DNA of 25,715 nucleotides from a virus, in IMG/VR virus record IMGVR_UViG_3300035698_028165, positions 1 to 25,715 of that record. One strand, given 5' to 3'. The number at the start of each line of letters is the position of its first letter. Position 1 is the stretch's first letter. A model generated the notes under the pieces. The model had not been told where the DNA came from, searched no databases, and was given only the letters and a program-made list of their open reading frames with translations. Positions 14,496-21,719 of the stretch are shown in pieces. A program made the translations under genes and the position numbers.

Positions 14496-14520
14496 TGGTG
14501 TCCTCCATTGGTGTCCTCCT
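14488..14520 (-). promoter_or_regulatory. Tandemly duplicated ribosome binding site with a six-codon leader ORF
   Basis: Minus strand carries AGGACACCAATGG twice in direct tandem (period 13: 14505-14517 and 14492-14504). Each copy has a GGAGG-type site and an ATG. The distal ATG (14508) opens MEDTNG with a TGA stop at 14488-14490; the proximal ATG (14495) opens the 150-aa gene. The mini-ORF therefore ends a few bases inside the main gene. This may be a translational coupling device or simply a recent slip duplication. Confidence 0.7.
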
Positions 14521-14586
14521 CTTTAAAATAACATAAAAGACTAATAAATCACTACACTATTAATTCTTTTACAGGTTTTATCTCTC

Positions 14587-16443
14587 TTAATTAGTCATTA
14601 AATTACTTATACCTTTGCGTTTTTCTACTTTGTATACTCCATCAAAAAGATTTTGGAATTCTGTCTGATGGTCAATAACCCAAATAAAATCTTTAGACTC
14701 TCGTAATTTCTGTAGAAAAACCATTATTTTTTCTTTCCCATTTTTATCTAACCCTGTGAAACACTCATCTAAACAGATGAAATTAGGAACAGAAGCACTC
14801 CTAACAGCGATAATTTTAGATAAAGCGAAACTAACAGCTAGAATCAACCGAGCTTTTTCCCCACCTGACAACCCTTGGATGTTCCTTTTTTCGTTATCAA
14901 TTAATAATATCGTATCTATTTTTTGTTTTACACTACCTTGAGAGTTCAAAGATTCTATATCAAACCTTAATAAAATATTACCATCGAACATATCCCTTAA
15001 GTATTCTGAAATATAAAAATTAATTTCATTAATGATTTTAGCGAACACAAAAGCCTTTACTCCTTCTCGACCAAAAGCTTTTATTAACAACCCATAAGCA
15101 TTAATATGCTTTTCCGCCTTTTTTAAGACATCATTCTTCTTAACAATCTTAATCTCTTGCTGCTTTATTTCACCCTCCAACTTATCTACAATTTCACCAT
15201 AATTATTGTTTTCACTCTTCTTCTTCTTTATTAATTCATCGTAATTAACAAGGTGCTTTCCTATGTTTTCCATCATTTTATTGAAATTTTGAGTAGCATT
15301 ATTGAAAATATTTTGTGAAGCTATAACTTTAATTCTTAACTTATCTATTTCTTTCTTTTTGCCTTTATTAGCCTCTACAATTACTTTTAATTTCTGAAGA
15401 GCATTCTCTAATACTTTATTCTCATCCTCTAACTGCCCTATCTTTGCTTTTAATGGCTTAACAGAATAGGATAAATGCTCATCTTTTACTTCTTGCATAC
15501 AAGTAGGGCACTTCCCTGCTAAGATCAAATCATTGAATTGTTTTATCTGCTTTCCTAAAATTTGTAATTCTTTATCATTTGATATTTTTTTGACCTGTTC
15601 TTTATTTAATTTTTCATCTGCTAGGTCATCTAAACTTTCCCTTAACTCACTTATTCTATTTTGGGTTTGATCTATTAATTCTACTAATTTACATTCTTCA
15701 TCATATTTCTTCTTAACTTCTTTTTTTTCTTTGCCCAATTCCTTAACTTTGGTCTGGAAATTATTAATATCTTGGTCTCTCATTCCTTCAAAAGACTCTG
15801 ATAACCTTTTCATCTTCATCAATTGATCTTTTTTATCTATAATTCCCTTTTGACAATACCCAATATTCTTAGATAAATCACTCATCTTCTCTTTCATAAC
15901 ATTCAAATCTTTTTTAACTGAATCAGAACAAGTATCAAAAACATATAAATCTAAAATTTCAGTTAAAACATCTTTCTTTTCTTCATCATTAGAAAATAAA
16001 AATTGCTGTACAATATCTGTATTTTGAGAAAAATAAATACTTCGCAAAAATGTCTGTAAACTTAGCCCAATTGTTCTATTGATAAACTGCTGCGTCTCTC
16101 TATTATCTTTCCCATTCTTAATTTGAGTGTTTTTATAAAAATTTAGAATATTAGGATTTCTCGTCCTATGAATAAAATATAAATCTTCACCTCTTTTAAA
16201 AGTCAATTGGATATCAAGCCCCCCCCCACCCCACTGAACAACCTCTTCCAACTTCACTTTCCTTGGTAAATCCCCATAAAGCGCAAAACAAATAGCATCT
16301 ATAACAGCTGACTTGCCTGCACCATTAGAAGTTTCTTCATCGAAATTATATCCATCTATTAAAAACAATCCCTTCTCAAACGATAGATTTAACTCTTTAT
16401 AAGACAAAAAACTCTTTGCCTTTAATTCTACCAAATTTATCAT
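14587..16443 (-). CDS. sbcC: SbcC/Rad50-like ATPase (T4 gp46 type)
   Basis: 618-aa SMC-like ATPase that with SbcD processes DNA ends for recombination-dependent replication. The N-terminal half-domain begins MINLVELKAKSFLSYKE, with a P-loop in NGAGKSAVIDAICFALYG (40-57). Long coiled coils follow on both sides of a zinc hook CPTC (312-315). The C-terminal half has the ABC signature NIQGLSGGEKARLILAVSFAL and Walker B FICLDECFTGLD, then the H-loop VIDHQTEF. The length is close to T4 gp46 and much shorter than cellular SbcC. Residues 72-75 are four glycines encoded through an uninterrupted G9 run, a slippage-prone tract. AAAAAGG lies before the ATG, and the stop of the zinc-ribbon gene falls between them. 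Confidence 0.93.
   Translation of the reverse strand: MINLVELKAKSFLSYKELNLSFEKGLFLIDGYNFDEETSNGAGKSAVIDAICFALYGDLPRKVKLEEVVQWGGGGLDIQLTFKRGEDLYFIHRTRNPNILNFYKNTQIKNGKDNRETQQFINRTIGLSLQTFLRSIYFSQNTDIVQQFLFSNDEEKKDVLTEILDLYVFDTCSDSVKKDLNVMKEKMSDLSKNIGYCQKGIIDKKDQLMKMKRLSESFEGMRDQDINNFQTKVKELGKEKKEVKKKYDEECKLVELIDQTQNRISELRESLDDLADEKLNKEQVKKISNDKELQILGKQIKQFNDLILAGKCPTCMQEVKDEHLSYSVKPLKAKIGQLEDENKVLENALQKLKVIVEANKGKKKEIDKLRIKVIASQNIFNNATQNFNKMMENIGKHLVNYDELIKKKKSENNNYGEIVDKLEGEIKQQEIKIVKKNDVLKKAEKHINAYGLLIKAFGREGVKAFVFAKIINEINFYISEYLRDMFDGNILLRFDIESLNSQGSVKQKIDTILLIDNEKRNIQGLSGGEKARLILAVSFALSKIIAVRSASVPNFICLDECFTGLDKNGKEKIMVFLQKLRESKDFIWVIDHQTEFQNLFDGVYKVEKRKGISNLMTN
16219..16227 (-). repeat. 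Poly-G (G9) tract inside sbcC
   Basis: Nine consecutive G on the coding strand, preceded by TGGGGT, encode Gly73-75 of the SbcC-like protein. A single-base slip would shift the frame early and remove both zinc hook and Walker B. It stands out in a genome this poor in G and C. It may be a natural mutation hotspot or a sequencing/assembly-sensitive site; the current length keeps the gene open. Confidence 0.8.
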
Positions 16444-16446
16444 ATT

Positions 16447-16779
16447 TTAATCCTTTTTAATTTTACCTGTTTTTTGATTTATAAAGTTTGTATTCTTAGC
16501 AATCTTATCTACTCCAAACTTTTCTACCATCTCCCCCAACTCATATTTCTTCTGATATTTTTTAGACCGATCTTTCATTATCCGGTTAATTCCCCTCATT
16601 ACTTTTTTTCTTTTATGCCCATCTAAACAAACATTAACTGTAGGTTCATTAATTAAAGAAGGTAACTTTGTAGAGATATCCCCGCATTTTTGGCAACGCG
16701 TGTCTTTGATATTATCAGGATGACATATTGTAGTAAAAACAATATCACAATTAGTACATTGGAAACGATAAAAAGGCAT
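16447..16779 (-). CDS. FmdB-type zinc-ribbon protein (110 aa)
   Basis: Begins MPFYRFQCTNCDIVF...RCQKCGD, the pattern of the FmdB/CxxC-CxxC regulatory protein family: MP-Y-x-C-x2-C near the N-terminus and a second CxxC about 18 residues on (C8, C11, C29, C32), making one zinc ribbon. The rest (residues 45-110) is basic (GHKRKKVMRGINRIMKDRSKKYQKKYE) and could bind nucleic acid. It is placed between sbcD and sbcC, with short gaps on both sides (17 and 3 bases). Host FmdB proteins are poorly understood putative regulators. Here a role with the SbcCD complex is suggested by position alone. Confidence 0.75.
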   Translation of the reverse strand: MPFYRFQCTNCDIVFTTICHPDNIKDTRCQKCGDISTKLPSLINEPTVNVCLDGHKRKKVMRGINRIMKDRSKKYQKKYELGEMVEKFGVDKIAKNTNFINQKTGKIKKD

Positions 16780-16796
16780 ATTAAGTTTCCCCTTCT

Positions 16797-17852
16797 CTAT
16801 TGATTTAATGCTTTAGCCAGATACTTGTCTTTCCCTAAGCTTAAAACAAATTCTCTGTCTTGATAATCTTTTAAATATAAATTAACATAATCTTCAAACA
16901 TCTGAACTATAGACTGGTTTTCATCAATTTGAATTTGAACAGAGGGGTCTAAAAAATTATATTGAATATAGATATTATCACATAAAGGTAATATATCTTG
17001 TTCCATCAAAGAAATCAAAAAATGTTTGCTTACTTTTTGACAATTTTCTTGAGTATCTCTCATTACAAATCTTACAAAATCCTGTTTATTATATCCCTCT
17101 ACTTTACCTTGAGACAAATCTTCTAAAGACAATTCAAACGAATAATATTGAGGCAAAACATCTTTCAAAGAGAAAAATTCAAACTTCTTATCCATAGAAC
17201 CAGAAATGTATAAGATTTTCTTTTCTTCATTAGCTTCCCCAAAACTATGCGCAAAGGGAGAGCCTAAATACATTATATTCCCCTTTTCTTGAAAAGAATG
17301 AAAATGCCCCGCAATGACTTGACTTTCACCAAAATCTTTAACATCTAAGCCATGCTCTACTTTTATGTTAGTTTGAGAATTAAAACAAAATTCATTAATT
17401 GATTGATGACAAAATAAAAGCTCTAACCCCTCATTAGCTTTTTTTAACTCTTCTAAGAATCCCTTCCTATCATTTCTATAAGGGATAGCCCCTACTCCTG
17501 CATCTATTTGTTTGAATTCATCAACAACCGTAATTTTATCCCAAAAAAATTGACCAAAATCAAAAGAATGAGTAACTAGGTTCAAATTAGTATAATCATG
17601 ATTCCCTAAGACAATATAGACATGCTTTAAATGGGTTTGTAATAATATATGTAATTGCTCAAAAAAGAAATTCTGGACTTCTACTCGAATAATAGATTTT
17701 ATGTCATAGATATCACCAAGAAAAATTAGGCAAATATCAGAACTTTCAGAACATTTCTCTTTTAATATCTCTCCAACATATTCAAAAAACTTTTTAGCGA
17801 TTTCAAGATTAGCCAATTTTAGGTGTAAATCACCTATTACTAAAAATTGCAT
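16797..17852 (-). CDS. sbcD: SbcD/Mre11-like nuclease (T4 gp47 type)
   Basis: 351-aa calcineurin-fold phosphoesterase, the nuclease partner of SbcC. The metal-binding motifs appear in order: GDLHLK (D8, H10), LGDIYD (D47), LGNHD (N84, H85), FCHQS (H149) and AGHFHSFQ (H183, H185). The C-terminal 120 residues form the smaller capping and partner-binding region and match no motif I can name. The frame overlaps the recA-like gene by 23 bases and its ATG is preceded by GGAG inside that gene, so the two are translationally linked. All catalytic residues are present, so activity is expected. Confidence 0.92.
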   Translation of the reverse strand: MQFLVIGDLHLKLANLEIAKKFFEYVGEILKEKCSESSDICLIFLGDIYDIKSIIRVEVQNFFFEQLHILLQTHLKHVYIVLGNHDYTNLNLVTHSFDFGQFFWDKITVVDEFKQIDAGVGAIPYRNDRKGFLEELKKANEGLELLFCHQSINEFCFNSQTNIKVEHGLDVKDFGESQVIAGHFHSFQEKGNIMYLGSPFAHSFGEANEEKKILYISGSMDKKFEFFSLKDVLPQYYSFELSLEDLSQGKVEGYNKQDFVRFVMRDTQENCQKVSKHFLISLMEQDILPLCDNIYIQYNFLDPSVQIQIDENQSIVQMFEDYVNLYLKDYQDREFVLSLGKDKYLAKALNQ

Positions 17853-18891
17853 TATCAGTCTCCATTATTTTAATATATAATTCTTGTTGTAATTGTTCGT
17901 TTTCTTTTACTTTTTGAGAAAATTCAGCCATCCCTACGCCTATTTTTTCTTCATTATAAAAATAAGTTTTACCTTCTAATTTCACAACCCCCGTACCCAA
18001 AGCTAATGCTGATATTTCTTCCCAAGTATCCACTATCCCCTCACTGTACAAAAACTTAAATATTGCTACCCTATTAGGAATACCCACTCGGCTTTTTTCT
18101 AAAACTTTCATCTTGATATAATGGCCAATCTGAGCCTCATTACCATCAACACCTTTTAGTTCAGTGTCAAAAACCTTATTCTTTTTGCCTTCTTTTTTTT
18201 CAAAATGAAGAATAGCATCTGAACAATGTAATAATGCTTGTCCCCCTGTTAATTTAAACTTATTCCCTAATCTTTGTTGGATGGGGTCAAATTGTATTCT
18301 AGATTGAGATAAAAAGACCCAAGTAATATTCCGTTTCCGAGACGGAGTAACAATTAATCTTAATGCTCCAGGCAAATAAGAAGCTAAATCTCCCATGACC
18401 ATTTTTTCAGTATGATCTTTATTGCTTTCTTTGGGTGGAATCAAACCATGTAAACTGTCCACTACACAACCCAAAACTTTCAATCCTTTATCATGGGCAT
18501 CTGTAACTTTTTCTGCAAAAAAATCAAAGATTTCTCTTCCGAAATCTACTGGTTCCACTCTAAACCTTAAATTCCTATCTGCTTCAGTAAATCCATCTGC
18601 TTCAGACATAAAAATATTTAACCAATGTCTACTAAATGATTTCTCTGCATCAAACCAAATAATTATACCGTCTGGGTCATCTTTCAACATTTGAGCACAA
18701 CAAGAAACAGCAAACATAGTTTTCCCTGCTGATTCACCACCAAAAAAAGTATAAAATCGTCCAGGGACTAATCCCCCTTGTAGCGCATAATTAACGGAAG
18801 GGGACATTGTCGGATAATATTTATCAATAATAGGGATGATTGATTCTTCCTTTCCAAACAATTTCTTAAGTAAACTTTTGTCAATAGTCAT
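17830..18891 (-). CDS. recA: RecA-family strand-exchange recombinase
   Basis: 353 aa, about the length of bacterial RecA. It forms filaments on ssDNA and catalyses strand exchange for repair and recombination-dependent replication. Seen are the N-terminal YYPTMSPSVNYALQGGLVPGRFYTFFG, Walker A GGESAGKT (51-58), the catalytic glutamate region WFDAEKSF (E83), Walker B VLGCVVDSLHG (D145), and WVFLSQSRIQFD (L2/sensor region). The Walker A matches bacterial RecA (GPESSGKT) better than T4 UvsX, but the remainder is divergent, as is common for phage recombinases. The C-terminus (LQQELYIKIMETDNAIF) is acidic-helical and overlaps sbcD. AAAGGG precedes the ATG at 18891. Confidence 0.88.
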   Translation of the reverse strand: MTIDKSLLKKLFGKEESIIPIIDKYYPTMSPSVNYALQGGLVPGRFYTFFGGESAGKTMFAVSCCAQMLKDDPDGIIIWFDAEKSFSRHWLNIFMSEADGFTEADRNLRFRVEPVDFGREIFDFFAEKVTDAHDKGLKVLGCVVDSLHGLIPPKESNKDHTEKMVMGDLASYLPGALRLIVTPSRKRNITWVFLSQSRIQFDPIQQRLGNKFKLTGGQALLHCSDAILHFEKKEGKKNKVFDTELKGVDGNEAQIGHYIKMKVLEKSRVGIPNRVAIFKFLYSEGIVDTWEEISALALGTGVVKLEGKTYFYNEEKIGVGMAEFSQKVKENEQLQQELYIKIMETDNAIFSNR

Positions 18892-18912
18892 TATTTGCCC
18901 TTTCTTTATCTA

Positions 18913-19446
18913 TTAACTTTGCTTAGAACATGTTTGAATCTCAGCATCCATATTCTTTTTTATCCAATTAAGACAATCTTCGAAATAGCTTGCGTAATTA
19001 TCAAAAAACTTGGATATCATTGACCAACTATTCTCAATTGTTTTCAACCTCAAAACTTCTTCATCCATATCTACATAAGTTTGGGCTTTCCCATCTGTGA
19101 TTGAAATAGTTTCATTACCCTCTTTGTCTACTTTTTTTGTGCCATATTTGTCAACTGCTCTCTCTAAAGTAGCAATCGCTCTCTCTCTCTTATACCTTTT
19201 CTCTGCTTCTAACTTAAAAGATTCTGACACTCTAGCGTTACAAATACAAATCTGTCTGGCATATAAAAAATCACCACCTAAATTTTTACAATCTTCCAAA
19301 GAACCAGTGTATATCTGTTCATTCGATCTTTCGTATTTTTTGATATAATCTACATCTACTTGCTCTGGTTGGATTTTATCAAAAATCTTTGTGATAAACG
19401 GAAGCATTTTTTTAGGTAAAATTTGATACTTTTTTTCTTCTGTCAT
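18913..19446 (-). CDS. Hypothetical protein, possible UvsY-like recombination mediator (177 aa)
   Basis: Sits between the ssDNA-binding-protein region and the RecA-family gene, where phages often encode a mediator that loads the recombinase onto coated ssDNA. The C-terminal two thirds resemble the layout of T4 UvsY: a charged helix (SFKLEAEKRYKRERAIATL), a short polar region, DEEVLRLKTIENSWSMISKFFDNYASYFEDCLNWIKKNM. The last part matches UvsY's pattern of D-x2-VL, then W, then a hydrophobic helix and IK. The first ~70 residues are extra and contain C53, C67 and C69 in ICICNAR. AAAGGAGGATTAAA precedes the ATG. The UvsY link is inference from pattern and position; the family is not certain. Confidence 0.4.
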   Translation of the reverse strand: MTEEKKYQILPKKMLPFITKIFDKIQPEQVDVDYIKKYERSNEQIYTGSLEDCKNLGGDFLYARQICICNARVSESFKLEAEKRYKRERAIATLERAVDKYGTKKVDKEGNETISITDGKAQTYVDMDEEVLRLKTIENSWSMISKFFDNYASYFEDCLNWIKKNMDAEIQTCSKQS

Positions 19447-19447
19447 T

Positions 19448-19774
19448 TTAATCCTCCTTTTTTAATTTATAATATGTGGCAACCATACTTACCAAATCTT
19501 TCTTTGGAATAGAATATAGTCTCTTTATCACCATTTCTCCATCACAGCCTTTGAATGGTTTTGTCTGAAGATGAACGATTCCTTCTACAACAACCACATC
19601 ATCTACCATTATTATACACCTATCATAATCTCTTTCAGTTCTAATCTTTAATTCTCCTTGTATAATTTTTTCCAAACTTCGTATTGGTCGTTCAGGGGCA
19701 GGTTTTCCATCAGATGCAACATTGTATTCTTCTACTGTATTATATATTTGTTCTATCTTTATTTTCTTTGTCAT
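19448..19774 (-). CDS. Hypothetical protein in replication cluster (108 aa)
   Basis: MTKKIKIEQIYNTVEEYNVAS... The second half looks like a beta-rich fold (DRCIIMVDDVVVVEGIVHLQT, then GEMVIKRLYSIPKKDL) and ends in a short helix with a basic/acidic tail. The ATG at 19774 is preferred to one three codons upstream because AAAAGG lies at proper distance only for the inner start. Its stop lies one base before the next gene's ATG. It is flanked by the ssDNA-binding protein and the possible mediator, so a replication or recombination role is likely from context; no family is recognised. Confidence 0.6.
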   Translation of the reverse strand: MTKKIKIEQIYNTVEEYNVASDGKPAPERPIRSLEKIIQGELKIRTERDYDRCIIMVDDVVVVEGIVHLQTKPFKGCDGEMVIKRLYSIPKKDLVSMVATYYKLKKED

Positions 19775-19793
19775 TTTAATCATCCTTTTAATT

Positions 19794-20729
19794 TTATTTC
19801 ATTAAAGATTCTATTTCATCATCTATCTCCTGCTTAACCTCGTCAACTTCACCACTAGCATTACCAATACCTTGAGGTATAGAAGCTTGTTTTGGGGTTT
19901 CTATTGGGGTTTCTATTGGTTTTTGAATAGTTTCTTGTTGTGAAGAACCCTCTGTGTTTTTAGCTTGTTTATATCTTTCAACAAAATCAAAATTACCATT
20001 TGCTGCATCTTCCAAATCCTTTATGGTATAATTTTTAACCAAAGTATCTTCAGGATAGATATAAAGAGCCTCATAGTTTTTAATAATTTCTTCTGGAATA
20101 GATGTCCTATCCGGGAATAAACTTACTGTCCATTCCCATTCAAATCTAGCCCCTTTACCCTTCTTTTTCTTAGTCTTTTTCACGATGATGTTACGACCCG
20201 CTTTTATATCAAAAATACTTATATACTTATCTTTCAATGAATTTCGTTGTAAATCTATTTGATTCTTCAACAATCCAAAAGCTTTTGCATTAAACTGCAA
20301 AAAGACAAAATTGTTGTCTTCATCAAGAGCAGTATAAAGAAACTCTTGTTGAGGTCTTATGTTGTAACTCTGGCTATATAAAGCTTTACTTTCATTAACT
20401 TCCCCTGTTTTCTTAGCATATTCTGATTTACTTGATAAATTAATAGATTTTGCGCAAACAGGACAAACCCCTTCATTTTTCATTGCACAATTAACAACGA
20501 CATATTTTCCTTCAGTTGTTTTCAGAAAATGTTTATCATAAACATAACAAGGAGAATATCTCTTCTTAGGTGATACAGGCGGTACTAACAATCGTAAGAT
20601 GTGACTCCTGTCTTCCTCAATTTGATAGATTAGATTTAGGCCACTAGCTTTTTTCTGTCTTTTTTGAGCTTCTTCATAATCTCCAAACATTTCTTGTTCG
20701 CTTTTTTCATAGTCTTGTGGTGTAAACAT
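19794..20729 (-). CDS. ssDNA-binding protein, T4 gp32-like
   Basis: 311-aa single-strand-binding protein with the three-part layout of T4 gp32. The N-terminal segment is charged and probably cooperative. The core carries zinc ligands H67, C81, C89 and C92 (HFLK... NCAMKNEGVCPVC), which match the spacing of gp32's His-Cys-Cys-Cys site closely. The C-terminal region is a Pro/Thr/Gln-rich linker ending in an acidic tail (GEVDEVKQEIDDEIESLMK) of the kind that recruits partner proteins. Aromatic residues in FLYTALDEDNNFVFLQFNAKAF fit an OB fold. It coats ssDNA for the polymerase and recombinase encoded alongside. AAAGGAGAAGAGT lies before the ATG at 20729. Confidence 0.85.
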   Translation of the reverse strand: MFTPQDYEKSEQEMFGDYEEAQKRQKKASGLNLIYQIEEDRSHILRLLVPPVSPKKRYSPCYVYDKHFLKTTEGKYVVVNCAMKNEGVCPVCAKSINLSSKSEYAKKTGEVNESKALYSQSYNIRPQQEFLYTALDEDNNFVFLQFNAKAFGLLKNQIDLQRNSLKDKYISIFDIKAGRNIIVKKTKKKKGKGARFEWEWTVSLFPDRTSIPEEIIKNYEALYIYPEDTLVKNYTIKDLEDAANGNFDFVERYKQAKNTEGSSQQETIQKPIETPIETPKQASIPQGIGNASGEVDEVKQEIDDEIESLMK

Positions 20730-20768
20730 ACTCTTCTCCTTTAATTGTAAGGGGTCTTAGTTACTCTT

Positions 20769-21719
20769 TTAGAATTTAAGAGTTATTGCTGCCCCTAAGT
20801 TAAACTTTCTATTATCATACCCTATTATAGGACCGATATACGTATTGTCTAAGAACAAGATTAAATCATGTAAATTATATAAAATTGGTGAAAAACTATA
20901 ATTAAATCCATTTCTTATCTTTCTTCCACCAATTCCAAATCGAATAAATCTAAATTTATTTATTCCGTCTTTCTTATAACTTATCAATGAAAACCCGATA
21001 TTGGGAACTAAATCTATATTTTTGTCTTTCAAAGTAATAATTGTATTTATACCTAAATCCGGTGAGAAATCAAAAACTATTTTGCCTTTTTTCATTTTTT
21101 CTATATTTATAAAAGTTTCAGCATTTTCAATAGGCAAAGCATAAGGAATATTTCTCCAATCCTTCTTAGAACTATCTTTTCTAACTGCTAAACCAGACTG
21201 CAACATAATCAAATCAACAGAATTTGTTACTTTATAGTTCTTCTTTTCTTCCTGTATCATCGTATGAGCTTCAACTTTATAATTATATGCCTTAGAAACA
21301 ACTTTACCATTAGAATATATCATCACATACCCAATAGCAGGTCCAACCTCTCCATCTTGGCTCTTTAAATGTACCTCATGAAAAACATATTTTAATTTAC
21401 CATCATAAACACATTCTAAATCTACTTTATTGTTCTTTTTAGCATATGATCTAATAAGATATGTTGCATCTGTTAAAGCTCCTATGTTGTCATACTCAAT
21501 CTTCATATTCCCACTAAAAGATTGTCTTGCTTTATCTATTATCTCACTATCAAAAACATATTTATTAGCCGATTGTCCTATGTTTTGGTCTATCCTCAAA
21601 AATTGGCTATCCAATAACTTATCTTTAGACCCACAACCTTTCCCAACCAAAAACCACCCAAAACATAGGACTGTAATTATTAAAATTACTATTATATAAT
21701 CAAGTAATAATTTCATCAT
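20769..21719 (-). CDS. Membrane-anchored protein with beta-rich C-terminal region (316 aa)
   Basis: A single hydrophobic segment at about residues 4-25 (LLLDYIIVILIITVLCFGWFLVG) is followed by GKGCGSKDK, giving an N-terminal anchor; I see no lipobox or clear signal-peptidase site. Residues 40-200 are mixed. Residues about 200-316 alternate hydrophobic residues and glycine (FDFSPDLGINTIITLKD, FRFIRFGIGGRKIRNGFNYSFSP, YIGPIIGYDNRKFNLGAAITLKF), ending in Phe like outer-membrane barrels. No family is recognised. The start region holds ATGATG just after GGGGAG; the second ATG has the better spacing. It overlaps the kinase-like gene by 20 bases and sits oddly inside a replication operon. It might modify the host envelope or tether replication to the membrane, both speculative. 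Confidence 0.6.
   Translation of the reverse strand: MMKLLLDYIIVILIITVLCFGWFLVGKGCGSKDKLLDSQFLRIDQNIGQSANKYVFDSEIIDKARQSFSGNMKIEYDNIGALTDATYLIRSYAKKNNKVDLECVYDGKLKYVFHEVHLKSQDGEVGPAIGYVMIYSNGKVVSKAYNYKVEAHTMIQEEKKNYKVTNSVDLIMLQSGLAVRKDSSKKDWRNIPYALPIENAETFINIEKMKKGKIVFDFSPDLGINTIITLKDKNIDLVPNIGFSLISYKKDGINKFRFIRFGIGGRKIRNGFNYSFSPILYNLHDLILFLDNTYIGPIIGYDNRKFNLGAAITLKF

Noticed and set aside
17540-17570. Third copy of the CCAAAATCAAAA motif within sbcD
   Set aside because: It falls in conserved coding sequence without a -10 box or intergenic context, so it is probably chance in AT-rich DNA.
20763-20783. Hairpin between the membrane-protein and SSB genes as a terminator
   Set aside because: The stem is only six base pairs (ACTCTT/AAGAGT), lacks a T run on the minus strand and includes the stop codon region; too weak to call.
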